Shown one piece after another: positions 49,771 to 58,213 of a DNA stretch of 64,000 bases. The notes beneath the pieces are model-generated. The model worked only from the letters and a program-made list of their open reading frames with translations. It was not told where the DNA came from and searched no databases. Numbering within the stretch: the stretch's first letter is position 1; each line of letters begins with the position of its first letter. This DNA is from Glandiceps talaboti. Its lineage: Eukaryota; Hemichordata; Enteropneusta; Spengelidae. The stretch is taken from NCBI RefSeq assembly GCF_964340395.1, contig NC_135549.1, forward strand, positions 10,389,342 to 10,453,341, in the 5' to 3' direction. Made by a program: the position numbers and the translations under genes.

Positions 49771-52700
49771 ATGTCGTCGCACCATTTTAGACAAACTGCC
49801 TTGACCAGAAACAATTTTTTTTCTTTTTTGGCCTAATCTATACAGACCATCATGGAAATTAGTCATGGTTACTGTCTTGTGTTATTCTTGGCAATACATG
49901 TACATTTATGTGTAAGTAGTTACTGTGTAGTGTGTTACCACTTAAATGCAATATCATCTCATTGACTCTAAGATGTCATGTATTTTCAGATAATATAATA
50001 ACACTTTCCATCCACAGGGCTATCTTACTTAGTGATTGGCAGGAAGCTATAGAATTGATTCTCAAACCAAGACAAGGAGGTAGGTCATCATATCAGCCTC
50101 CACAGCTGGTAAAATTGGAGGAGATTTTGTTATCTTCATCATACAAACACTGTATATTTGAACCTAGACAAGGAGGTCATAATCCCCCCCCCCCCCCCTC
50201 CATAGATGGTAAAATTGGAGGGGAAGGGGCTGTCAAACAAGAACTGTAGATTTACATGTAATTCTCAAACCTGGACAAGGAGATAGGTGATCATTTTCCT
50301 TAAGTAATATCCACATCCACATCTGGTATGATTGGTTGGGGAAGGGGGGGGGGGGGGGGGGGGTGAGATGGTTATACAAAAACTGCACATGAAACTGGCA
50401 CTTAGTAAATTGATTTATTGATCGACCAGTGGGTGGATGGATGGATGGATGGATGGATGGACAAACCTACCCTGTTGGAGAATAATCAGAAATGTGTACA
50501 TATCATGTGAACAGTAAGGACTTCATAATAAATGTCTTGCAAATAAGAAATGGTAATGAAATATCCTGTGTTCTCTCTCTCCCTCTCTGAACAGAATCCA
50601 GTGAAATGCAATCAGCTAGAGAACACTGGTGGCAGACAAGGGATGCACAATCCAGTTCCAATTTAATGAAGAATGCAAAGGCTTATTCAATAGAGTATAT
50701 GCTTCTAAAAGCTCTGTGTAAACATGGCGGTTCAGATAACCTTGTCAAAGCTCTCTATGCTGTAAGTCCATTTATCTAATGTTGCTACTCACCTAATTAA
50801 TTGAACAATAACAAAAATATATTTAACTAATCAATACAGAAACATTAACAAAAATATATTTAACTAATCAATACAGAAACATTTCAGAATGGTAAATGAG
50901 GGACTGAAATAGATATTTTTCCCCTCAAAAATAATTCTTGTCTTTTGTTTTAGATTCCCAAACAGACCAGACTTATGTATGTACACAGTTATCAAAGCTA
51001 TGTATGGAACAGAATGGCCAGTAGAAGAATCACAGAGTATGGTTTAAAACCAATTATTGGTGACCTGCTTCAATGCAAAGATTCTAGTAAGTATAATCTC
51101 AGAGTATGGTTTAAATATTGTGTAATTTGTAGCAACTGTTTTCATACCCAGTCATGAAACTTTACAGAAGCAATGTACTAGTATATGTTAACAGGGTTAT
51201 TAACACTTCATTTAGCTGATTGAATTTTTACAGAAGCAGTAGATATGTAAACAGGGTTATTAACACTTCATTTGTACACTTGAGAATTAGGTGATAGATA
51301 GCAATTGATAGAATGTTTACAGAAGCAATAGATATGTTAACAGGGCAATTAACACCTTGTGAGCTGATAAGAGCTGTCATTGATGCCACAAATTAGTTAA
51401 TGGCAGACACACAGAAGGACTACCTCAGACCTGGGAAGAAAATGACTGTTGCATATAAGACAAGACTTTGTATTGTACTGAGAAACAGCCCTACATACAA
51501 AAAATATACACATAAATGTATATATACTTCCTGTCCTTGTGCTTCAATCTACACAAATGGTAGTCTGCATAATGTTTCAACCTATATTTTGGGTTGTATC
51601 CCTATACATGTTTTACTTGGGCGACAGCGAGAAAGCCATATTTTTGGATGTAAGAAAGAACTTGAATCAAACTACATGTTTCATGTATATAGACTGTAAG
51701 CTATTCACATAAATTATGACAATATTGAACTATAATAATGTAATAGTAAATTGACTTTATAGTTTTTAGCCCTGCAAAGTAAAACTAGAATGAGATTCTT
51801 GTTATCAAACTACTTGACACGTAATTTTGAAATCAAATTTGTTAATTTTTCATCAGAAAAGAGTGCTGATATTGTTGAAGTGACAGAAGACAACATCGAC
51901 AAATGTAGTATCTATGATGTTGTATTACCAATGCCAGGATATGACAGTATTTATCCTAAAAACCAAGGTATGCTTGACTCTCTTTTCTCAAATTATTATT
52001 AGTACAATGAGTAATACCGAAGTAAAGCACTTTCTCTATGTACTACACTCATTTATAGCATTCATATGAAGTGTAAAAGTATACTTTTTCAATTTTTGTA
52101 TTTACAAGCCTAGCATGTGGCTTTTCTAATGTGGTTAATTAGCAAATGAAACAGTATACTTTTACACTTGATGAGGATGCTATAAATGATTGTGCTACAT
52201 ACTGAAAATGCTTTACTTTGGTGTTATAGGTTGTACTTGATATGGATGTTATAAATGATTGTGCTACATACAGAAAACACTTTACTTTGGTGTTATAGGT
52301 TGTACTTGATATGGATGTTATAAATGATTGTGCTACATACAGAAAACACTTTACTTTGGTGTTATAGGTTGTACTTGATATGGATGTTATAAACGATTGT
52401 GCTACATACAGAAAACACTTTTCTTTGGTTTTATGGGTTGTACTTGATATGGATGCCATAAATGATTGTGCTACATACTGAAAATGCTTTACTTTGGTGT
52501 TATGGGTTGTATAACCACTTAGAAGGTCTTTTAAACACAGTGTTTGTTTTATCAGAGAGCTAGGGTGTCTAAAACATAGCATTGTATTTTTTTCCAGTTG
52601 GTGTGTGGTACAAAGAAATTCTTTCTGAGGATGGCCTTGATATTAACAACATGAAGCATTCCGTAAAGTAAGTGTAACCCATTGTTGTAAAACCTACTAT

Positions 52701-54914
52701 AAAAGACTGTCAGAACATGTCTCCGTAAGTATCTTCATCATTACAAAATCTCCAGACCATTTGTGGTAATGTCAGAACATGTCCTCCTAAGTATCTCCCA
52801 GGTACAACAGAAAACTCACCTGGGCTTAATACAAGAATGTTTTCCCCTGCACTTGTAGTAGAATGCTGTGGTACCATACTAAATAGATTGAGAAACTTGC
52901 AATATACCATCAGATATTCTGGTAGGTATTATTGTATATATACACATACGCCAAGACCATATTTAGTATTGAAGTTCAATTTTTGTTCAGAATATGAGAA
53001 CTGTGTTGATTATTTCATCTTTCTTTCTATTTCAGGGATTATTCTTTGGTTGGCTCATACAGAAAAATTGTAGGTAAACCTGAGCAGTGCACTTGGTAAG
53101 CTGAACTATTAGATGACTGCATTGATCACATTATAAACTCAGTTGTATTTGCCATATATGATAGGGAGCAAAACAGTTTACACCTATTTTTATATTTCAG
53201 AAAAATATGAAAATACATGTATATCTGTTCAGGGGGTAGAGACATTGAGTGACACTCTTAACGTTCTTAGTCATGTAGAAATTGAAGTAGCTGTTTTGGG
53301 GGAAAGTTGTGAAAAAAAACATGGCAACCACTTGTTGTGTTCCGTGATTAGAGGAAGAGTGACATGAAAGAGAACTTTTTTGAGGGAGAAGTTACGTACA
53401 GACTGAGAAGAATACTGTTAATACTGTTTTTAAATGGTTTAATTGTGATTTGTAGGACAGTAGGAAAAGTCAGGGCAGAGTATTGTGTAGTAAGAAATGG
53501 TGCACACATCAAATACACGCAACAGTTATCTGAAAAAAATGAGAAGAGCTACAAGTTCAAAATCTTGACAGCCAAAATTTAGATCAATTTTAGTCTGAGT
53601 ATTTTTGTCTACATTCTGTTGTAGTGATACTCATACTTCCTACCCCTGTAGGTATTGAACCCCCCCCCCCCCCCCCCACCCACCAAATAACCATTCAAAT
53701 TGCACTTTTCAATTATCTCTCCTGTGGTCTTCATAGATCTTAATTCAGTCTCCTATGTTGTACATTAACAGGAATATCTATGTGTACAATGATGAAACAA
53801 TTCCATTGACCTTATCTGACCTTGACCTCCTGGAAGACAAACCACCACCAGTGTCAATACCAGGTAATGAACAGATTCATTGTATATATGTGTCGAAAAT
53901 GTCCACAGTTTAACCAAATCATCAATAGAATTAACACATTATGTGGACAGCTCCACATAAAGTTTACGTATCTGACAAAACAGTCTCACAAAATGGTCCA
54001 ATTTGCAGCACATACCGATTTAAGATATGCAATATGAACAAAATAGAAGTCTTAGAACATTAACATTGTTCATATCATGCCAGGGGTGAACAAATCCACT
54101 GGTCCTGGGGCCGGGCCTCGTAATTTTTTGGGGCAAAGCACACAAATTTTACCTTGTCTGGTCCATCGGACCAGTACCTTACTGTTACTAACTATGTTAA
54201 AAAGTTGTCTGAATATACAGATTCATAGGCAAGATTGAATGTTTCACATTAGCGGGACCTGGGACCACTCATTCTTTCAGCAGGACCACTGGATTTTTTA
54301 AGGCACTGGTCCAGGGACCACCAGTTCACAAAATGATTTGTTCACCCCTGCATGCATATGTAATTTGATTGTTTTGTTGTGTGGATTGTTTGAAAAGAAA
54401 ATGGTCTCACAAAACTATAACACTTGTGATAACTTATTTCTAAAAATGTAGTTTACTGGAGGAAACAAGATTTCAAACAAACATTAGATAAAGAGATGTC
54501 AGGTCATGTAAAATAGACACTATTTGGTGACATTGTGCAAGAGCATTGTAGCATAGACCCTACAGGTTTATGGTTTTACGTACATACATTAAAAAAATGG
54601 CCTGTAGGTCATTGTATTGTTCTTGAGCTCTCCAAATATACATATTTCTTTTTATTTCTGTCATAGAGTTACACTAGTCTATCAGTGCAAAATTACTCAT
54701 GATGATATTTTTTCATTGTTCAAAATGTACAGATTGTTGCATATTCTGCATCTTATCAGCAGTAATCTTAATATATACATTATTTACAGATGGAAAGCTA
54801 AAGGCTTTAAAACTGGAGTTCACACTGCCGACATCTTGTTATGCTACCATGGCGATAAGAGAGATTATGAAACAAGATACATCCAAGTCACATCAATGCA
54901 GTCTAATGAAATGA
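35710..54914 (+). CDS. PUS7: Pseudouridylate synthase 7, TruD family, complete
   Basis: Converts specific uridines in tRNAs, other small RNAs and mRNAs to pseudouridine, mainly in the nucleus. Seventeen exons, GT-AG and phase-consistent: 35710-35963, 36700-36787, 37417-37524, 37654-37786, 37981-38101, 39691-39768, 48096-48161, 48403-48465, 49139-49264, 50018-50079, 50595-50761, 50954-51086, 51857-51967, 52598-52667, 53036-53095, 53772-53863, 54790-54914. Total 1857 nt, 618 residues (human 661). The start is in good context (GCCATGG). Seen: a lysine-rich N-terminal stretch [26 protein letters not shown]; the catalytic motif [12 protein letters not shown] with the nucleophilic Asp at about residue 248; [40 protein letters not shown]; and the C-terminal [12 protein letters not shown]. 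Intron 6 (8.3 kb) contains an antisense gene and a 33-copy minisatellite. A candidate polyadenylation signal AATAAA is at 55332. Confidence 0.96.
40956..43781 (-). CDS. Single-exon LRR-Ig-EGF-FN3 transmembrane protein (vasorin/LRIG-like)
   Basis: A 941-residue type I membrane protein, probably a cell-surface adhesion or receptor molecule. Signal peptide 1-22; cysteine-rich LRR N-cap 26-50 (CPCQC); about 17-18 leucine-rich repeats (67-505) of the LxxLxLxxNxI type; LRR C-cap 506-558 ([12 protein letters not shown] through LNC); an Ig domain about 560-655 with Cys582, Trp594 and DAGTYNCT (C634); a Ser/Thr-rich linker; an EGF-like domain 690-726 ([21 protein letters not shown]); an FN3 domain about 728-827; a transmembrane helix 843-864 followed by CKCRKHR; and a 75-residue acidic, Ser/Thr-rich cytoplasmic tail. 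There are many N-glycosylation sites. Vasorin has LRR-EGF-FN3 and LRRN proteins have LRR-Ig-FN3; this has both Ig and EGF. No TIR or kinase domain, so it is not a Toll receptor. It lies wholly inside PUS7 intron 6 on the opposite strand. Function is inferred from domains only. Confidence 0.9.
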   Translation of the reverse strand: MPTYHVLLLLITLMSTTGESVAETDCPCQCGYTTKYFYPLPLGNHFSINCRSQDPLLTSIPRTLPNNTQTLELNYNNIKNISSTDFENLGELMFLDLSYNDIESIAPNTFQNTTKLQALILGGNQLSNIPDNSFVGLSQLKDLVLTQNFFKAIPTAIKALKELVSLHLYRNEITSISSDTFLGMDHLQFINLHDNRITMIADNALSHLAKLNNIYLTSNLLEMIPTGLFHNNTQLQYIALADNRLKNITVDTFFGLSVLRNLDLRQNLIQYLPLGVFQYVPILRELHLEGNDIHNLDEDTFLGLSQLNTLQIMDNPLGSLPSGLFKSCANLKELHLSHITDISPNTLKPLKNLTTLEIHNCRLFKISNQIFRGLKSLQYFNLHDSEIQTLAKDSFIDMSSLQSLSLENNKIKFLLSGVFHNLSSLNTLNLQRNQLVHIDDDVFHGLYNLQRLLLQYNKLSSLNSELFTDMKLLKSLFLQNNQIHYIGDGSLEALYYLEEFDLSMNPLYCDCKLNWFHDWMARNDFKFSRASVLNTECTKPQVYNGKSLTSLTSDKLNCIFPNITTDIDHIDLIVGSNISLACVLTQDSIANLVWTLPDKTQIHIGEMYPGIQVTIDGTLYISNMTQFDAGTYNCTSTNNVGSMTLFINVTVVLPYIPTTVLTTTINRVTTQRNKGITKSISTASRKPQQPSCTPNPCYNNGECQIRVNTEPVCLCPPSYTGSRCEIVVDINIKATNVTDSSAIISWDLPSYDKGISVFKIVYTNVQTDEQFSSAAIPKQQNTYQLQDLLPHTQYKICINAISMAEKNDIINDKVYNKDSNQCILITTASPQPSFQTQRKPVKTIAIAVTVCVVVILLAGVLLYCKCRKHRLGNAYNKYSNQLNGHSLSDKVFFQSDDDDAVSLSFVYESSSPNIHSTSTSSETEIDTNETRSSTVTSIPTF
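43850..44250. repeat. Degenerate repeat upstream of the LRR gene
   Basis: About five imperfect copies of a block around TCTCCAAAGTTGGCAGCTGAGTGGATCAAAACCTTGTCAA-like sequence, near 43859, 43957, 44036, 44098 and 44190. They lie within 0.5 kb upstream of the LRR gene start codon and so could overlap its promoter or 5' UTR. Confidence 0.65.
44917..45180. repeat. ~280-bp direct repeat, copy 1 (PUS7 intron 6)
   Basis: Colinear with 45391-45690. Shared words include ATTTTTCTTC, GAGTGACCTAAGGGG, GTCATTATGA/GTCACTATGA, GCAATTTT, GACTTATATTTATTTCGA/GACTCATATTTCGA, GCAGAACCAAT and CATATTTTTTGT. No coding potential. Confidence 0.75.
45391..45690. repeat. ~280-bp direct repeat, copy 2 (PUS7 intron 6)
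   Basis: The second, diverged copy of the repeat at 44917-45180, in the same orientation and about 210 bp away. It could be a local duplication or two insertions of one element. Confidence 0.75.
46729..48050. repeat. 40-bp minisatellite, 33 copies, next to PUS7 exon 7
   Basis: Thirty-three tandem copies of a 40-bp unit (CCAGTATTTGTAGATTTCAA then GTACTCAAAGGAAGTGTTAT). One copy, ending near 47010, is 39 bp. The main variation is a T/C at AAGTGTT/AAGCGTT and GATTTC/GACTTC, and the C variants recur at several places, suggesting block duplications. The array ends 45 bp upstream of the exon 7 start at 48096. In the last unit the sequence changes from ATCCAG to ATCTAAC, which resembles a branch-point sequence. 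There are no unique spacers. Confidence 0.97.
49741..49769. repeat. Poly-A tract
   Basis: Twenty-nine consecutive A residues in PUS7 intron 9, preceded by AATTAAAATT. It could be the tail of a retroposed sequence, but no source or target duplication was recognised. Confidence 0.9.
50050..50395. repeat. Tandem partial duplications of the PUS7 exon 10 3' end
   Basis: The end of exon 10 (CTCAAACCAAGACAAGGAG, then GTAGGT) and about 80 bp of following intron recur as degenerate copies: GAACCTAGACAAGGAGGTCA at 50159 and CTCAAACCTGGACAAGGAG at 50262. Each is followed by a version of CCACAGCTGGTAAAATTGGAGG (50101, 50200, 50312). Copy 2 retains a GT after GGAG; copy 3 has ATAGGT. The real donor is the first one, because only it keeps frame with exon 11. 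Confidence 0.8.
50343..50363. repeat. Poly-G tract and neighbouring (GGAT)n
   Basis: About 21 G residues in PUS7 intron 10, followed at 50435-50460 by GGAT repeats. Confidence 0.9.
50809..50885. repeat. ~38-bp tandem duplication in PUS7 intron 11
   Basis: AACAAAAATATATTTAACTA followed by ATCAATACAGAAACATT occurs twice in direct succession with no visible difference. Confidence 0.9.
51165..51360. repeat. ~75-bp repeat in PUS7 intron 12
   Basis: Three imperfect copies of TTACAGAAGCA...GATATG...TAACAGGGTTATTAACACTT (near 51171, 51229 and 51318). Confidence 0.8.
52130..52515. repeat. 69-bp tandem repeat in PUS7 intron 13
   Basis: About five copies of a 69-bp unit containing TGATATGGATGTTATAAATG, ATTGTGCTACATACAG and CTTTACTTTGGTGTTAT. 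Because 69 is divisible by three, the minus strand reads open through all copies, giving a repetitive 147-codon frame that is not a gene. Confidence 0.93.
53660..53677. repeat. Poly-C tract
   Basis: About 18 C residues in PUS7 intron 15. Confidence 0.9.
54081..54350. mobile_element. MITE with CAGGGGTG ends (hAT-like)
   Basis: A 270-bp element in PUS7 intron 16 with perfect 16-bp terminal inverted repeats, CAGGGGTGAACAAATC and its reverse complement, and weaker pairing inside (CACTGGTCC, GGACCAGTG). CAGGGGTG-type ends are typical of hAT-superfamily transposons. The flanks share CATGC (54076-54080, 54351-54355), a 5-bp duplication rather than the 8 bp usual for hAT. No transposase. Confidence 0.75.
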
Positions 54915-55331
54915 ATGAGATGTTGTCATGGTAACCAAGTTTGACTTAGGAAGGTATGCCTGACACTGGATAGCTGTAGATCAGTACAGCAAAGAATGAG
55001 TACGGCCGTGATATATTTTTAGCTACATGTATATATGTTTACAAACTGCCAATACCATGGATGGTTTCAAATACATCATAGGCAAACAAGATTATAATGA
55101 AGTGATGCCACCTAACTTTCACAACTTGCATTTCTTGAAGCAAGAGTTGGTAGAATCTGCATGACTGGAAATTTTGGCATGTTTTAGAATGACACTACGG
55201 TGTCTTATGACTGACAGACTGCATGTGAACAATGCTAGCTGAAATATCTCCTTACGGAAAATTTTGAAATGTTTGAGTTATGGATAAGAACCATGCGAAA
55301 CATCATAAAATTTGTACCAACTTTTTAACGT

Positions 55332-55337
55332 AATAAA
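55332..55337 (+). promoter_or_regulatory. Candidate PUS7 polyadenylation signal
   Basis: A canonical AATAAA hexamer about 420 nt after the PUS7 stop codon, with T/G-rich sequence (CCTTGTTTGTTGATGTC) starting about 25 nt downstream. Candidate only. Confidence 0.4.
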
Positions 55338-55663
55338 ACCTCACAGAAGTTACAAAGAATCCTTGTTTGTTGATGTCTTCATTTTGTTTCTGAGATTTAT
55401 CATTTCATACTCATTTTCACCAGTAAAATTTATTTATAACTATTTATTTTTTAATCAAATATAATTCAGATTGCAGATTAGATTTTCTATCCATTTTGTC
55501 ATTAAATCAGTGGAACTGAAATCATTTCAATCCAATCCCAGAATAGTCATATGTTTTATAGTACTTAGGTCATAAAATCTCTCATCTTTTATGTAAGGTT
55601 TACTGCAGTGTCCTTATTATGAATAACCAAGGTCTGACAGTTTTTACTTTAAAATCCATTCAC

Positions 55664-55697
55664 GCACGCACGCACGCACACACACACACACACACAC
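55664..55697. repeat. (CACG)n/(CA)n microsatellite
   Basis: CGCA units followed by CA dinucleotides downstream of PUS7. Confidence 0.9.
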
Positions 55698-56985
55698 GTA
55701 AACACTAAATACAGTAACATAACACTGCACAATAATGCAAAATATGATTTAATAAATATAAATAGTACAGGCAGTCTATACTATGAGAACACAGAGGTGA
55801 ACTTTGGAAGCAAAATTGGTGCATGTGATGTCTGCCTGTACCGTGAGAATGATAAGAAAGTGGTTGCCTGAAAACGATGCAAACAAGTTGTATGTCAGCT
55901 ACTGAAGTAGATGCAAGTGATTTAACTTTATTTTTGTCTTTTGTATGTAATTATTGGTGGCGTAGGAAATATTTTGTTTGCTCAATACCTTGCCTTCATC
56001 CCAATATTTCGAAAGTACATTTTTTGTGACATTTTGAAGTGACGATTGAATGATGTATGAATACAATTTTGGTGTTAGATTTATTCCTTGTGTTGTTGAG
56101 CAACTGCTGTATGTTTAAGAGCTTGAGTTTGACGATAATTGTCTAATGTCTGTTTCGTTGTATCCTCTTTATGGCAGTTTTTGTACAAACAGATTTTTTA
56201 GTGAAATTTGATTGGGAGTGCATGTTCTAATGTGCCTGACTGACAGACTTTTATGCAGCCTTTAAATACTGAAGTTGGATGGCATGATCTTTGATGTAGG
56301 AAATGGAATGATTAGAACGATTTCCAAAATTTTCAAGGTTGCGTAGAACCTGGTATCCATCATTGTTTTGTTTAGGTTTTATATGCTAGCAGCACAACGT
56401 GAAGATCACACTTAAAGCACTGCTACTCAAAATGATCCTCATAACTTTGTATTTGCCAAACTTGAATTTCTCAAATGTGCAGCCATTTCTCAGCAACCTG
56501 CATGATCTTGTCTTGACCTTACCTGGGTCAGGTATTAAACAAAAAACACTTTTTCCTTCCAGAACACAGTCGTATGCATGACACTCAGCCATATCTATAC
56601 ACAGTGAATACAACATGTTTATGGAGGTTGGCTAGGTTGTGACGTCACTTCAAATTTGAGTGGTCTTTGGCTGATTTTCAAAACACCACTGTGCTTATAA
56701 TAGTGAGTGATTGTAGCCTAAACTTTTAGTACAGACCTGTGTTTTGCAAGTGTGTCAGTTCACTTTAACTAGCTAGTAAGCAGAAGCTGAATGTTGTTTT
56801 CAGAAAAAGGGTTTTGAAAAATGATCTAGAAATAACTAGTACTATAGTCAGCATGTTAAAACACTAGTTACCTTAGCATTCTCATTCATCATGATTATCA
56901 TGGTCAACAGCCAAAGAAAATTAGCAACCAAGGGAAACAAATGTGACGGCCTACATACAGAAACTAAGCAAGGCTCCCATACAAC

Positions 56986-57120
56986 CAATCTGATTAAAAT
57001 CCGATGTAGATGTTGGCTAATCGTTGAGCATGCATGCATATAAAAACATAAACATGTACCACGAAGGTAAAATAGCAATGAACGATTAGCCAACATCTAC
57101 ATCGGATTTTAATCAGATTG
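56986..57120. mobile_element. MITE with perfect 40-bp inverted ends and 9-bp target duplication
   Basis: The 135-bp element begins CAATCTGATTAAAATCCGAT; the 40-bp left arm (56986-57025) is an exact reverse complement of the right arm (57081-57120). The direct repeat CCATACAAC flanks it at 56977-56985 and 57121-57129. Long arms with a 9-bp duplication fit a non-autonomous Mutator-like element. The perfect arms suggest a recent insertion or strong homogenisation. No coding capacity. Confidence 0.92.
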
Positions 57121-57266
57121 CCATACAACAAACGTTCAGTCCAATATCATACATTGATGAGAAGAATACCATATAATGTGCAATAATATAGATTAATTTA
57201 CTTGATTAGTATTATCTTACACCTTTACAATAATTATAGTTACAGTCTTTGTAATCACTTGCATTT

Positions 57267-57364
57267 TAGTCTGTAAGATACGACATTCGTGCCACGCTAT
57301 CTGCCAGCACTCACTGGTTAAGAAGCCCTGATAGGGCTGAACAACACAACGTATCTTGAAGTCT
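57267..57364. mobile_element. Palindromic MITE/SINE-like element, copy 4
   Basis: A 98-bp element with the ends TAGTCTGTAAGATACG and CGTATCTTGAAGTCT, flanked by the 10-bp direct repeat ACTTGCATTT at 57257-57266 and 57365-57374. The interior differs from copies 1-3, although AGCCCTGATAGGGCT forms its own small palindrome. It inserted about 150 bp from the 40-bp-arm MITE. Confidence 0.75.
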
Positions 57365-57867
57365 ACTTGCATTTATGACCAAATTATTCATATATATACA
57401 TAAAGAAAGCCCTGACATAGTCACAACATGATAGGTATTGATTGCATTGTTAGCTTGTTTTTAAACTTGGACACATTACATTCCAGCTGCAAATTTTAAT
57501 ATACTGGTTGTGACGTTGTTGCTAAACTTGGACACCTTACATCCCAGCCCCAAATTGAATATATTAATTAACAAGTTTACTATCTGACTGACAAGGAAAG
57601 AAAAAATTTGATTTGTGCATGTTCCATGTTGATATATATGATATTTTGTACATCTAATTTCTATTATAATAACTTAATTATTTCATACCAGCAGTTATAT
57701 CAAGCAATTCATCATGACTACCTTCTTGTCAAAAGTTACATCTTGAAGTCATGGCAAAAGAGGCATACAATGTCATTTGCTTGTTACTTTGCATACTGAT
57801 GAGGTGATTTGCATTTAAGGCTGTTGACATTAACACATTAAACTTTGCATCGTAGTCCTTCACTGTA

Positions 57868-58213
57868 CTGATGACTGGTCATCTGCTACACAAATACTGA
57901 TGACTGGACATCTGCTACACAAATACTGATGACTGGACATCTGCTACACACATACTGATGACTGGTCATCTGCTACACAAATACTGATGACTGGACATCT
58001 GCTACACACAAACTGATGACTGGTTATCTACTACATAAATGCTGATGAATGTTATCTACTACACAGATCCTGGTGACTGGTTATCTACTACACAAATACT
58101 GATGACTGGTCATCTACTGCACAAATACTGATGACTGGTCATCTACTACACAAATACTGATGACTGGTCATCTACTACACATTTATTGATGACTGCTCAT
58201 CTTCTACACTGAT
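57868..58213. repeat. 29-bp minisatellite abutting the SLC37 stop codon
   Basis: About 12 copies of a unit such as ACTGATGACTGGTCATCTAC plus TACACAAAT. The last recognisable unit (CTGATACTGGTGACTG, 58210-58225) overlaps the final codons and stop of the SLC37 gene, so the array grew out of, or into, the coding end. A variant unit (ACATTTATTGATG) creates a minus-strand AATAAA at 58182-58187, just past the stop. Confidence 0.9.

Larger units (their letters stand above)
54915..58203. other. Intergenic stretch between PUS7 and SLC37 (convergent 3' ends)
   Basis: The left part should be PUS7 3' UTR, with AATAAA at 55332-55337 as the first good polyadenylation signal (about 420 nt past the stop). 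It then holds a CACG/CA microsatellite (55664-55697), a MITE at 56986-57120, a palindromic element at 57267-57364, a ~65-bp direct duplication near 57449-57580 (AAACTTGGACAC...TTACAT..CCAGC) and a 29-bp minisatellite up to 58203. No coding exon was recognised. Confidence 0.45.

Noticed and set aside
52139-52582. 147-codon minus-strand frame with 23-residue repeats
   Set aside because: It is produced by a 69-bp intronic tandem repeat whose length is divisible by three; there is no start context or family similarity.
53036-53073. Earlier donor (GTAAAC at 53074) for PUS7 exon 15
   Set aside because: It leaves the wrong phase for exon 16 and loses the conserved segment; using the donor at 53096 gives [15 protein letters not shown], which aligns with the family.
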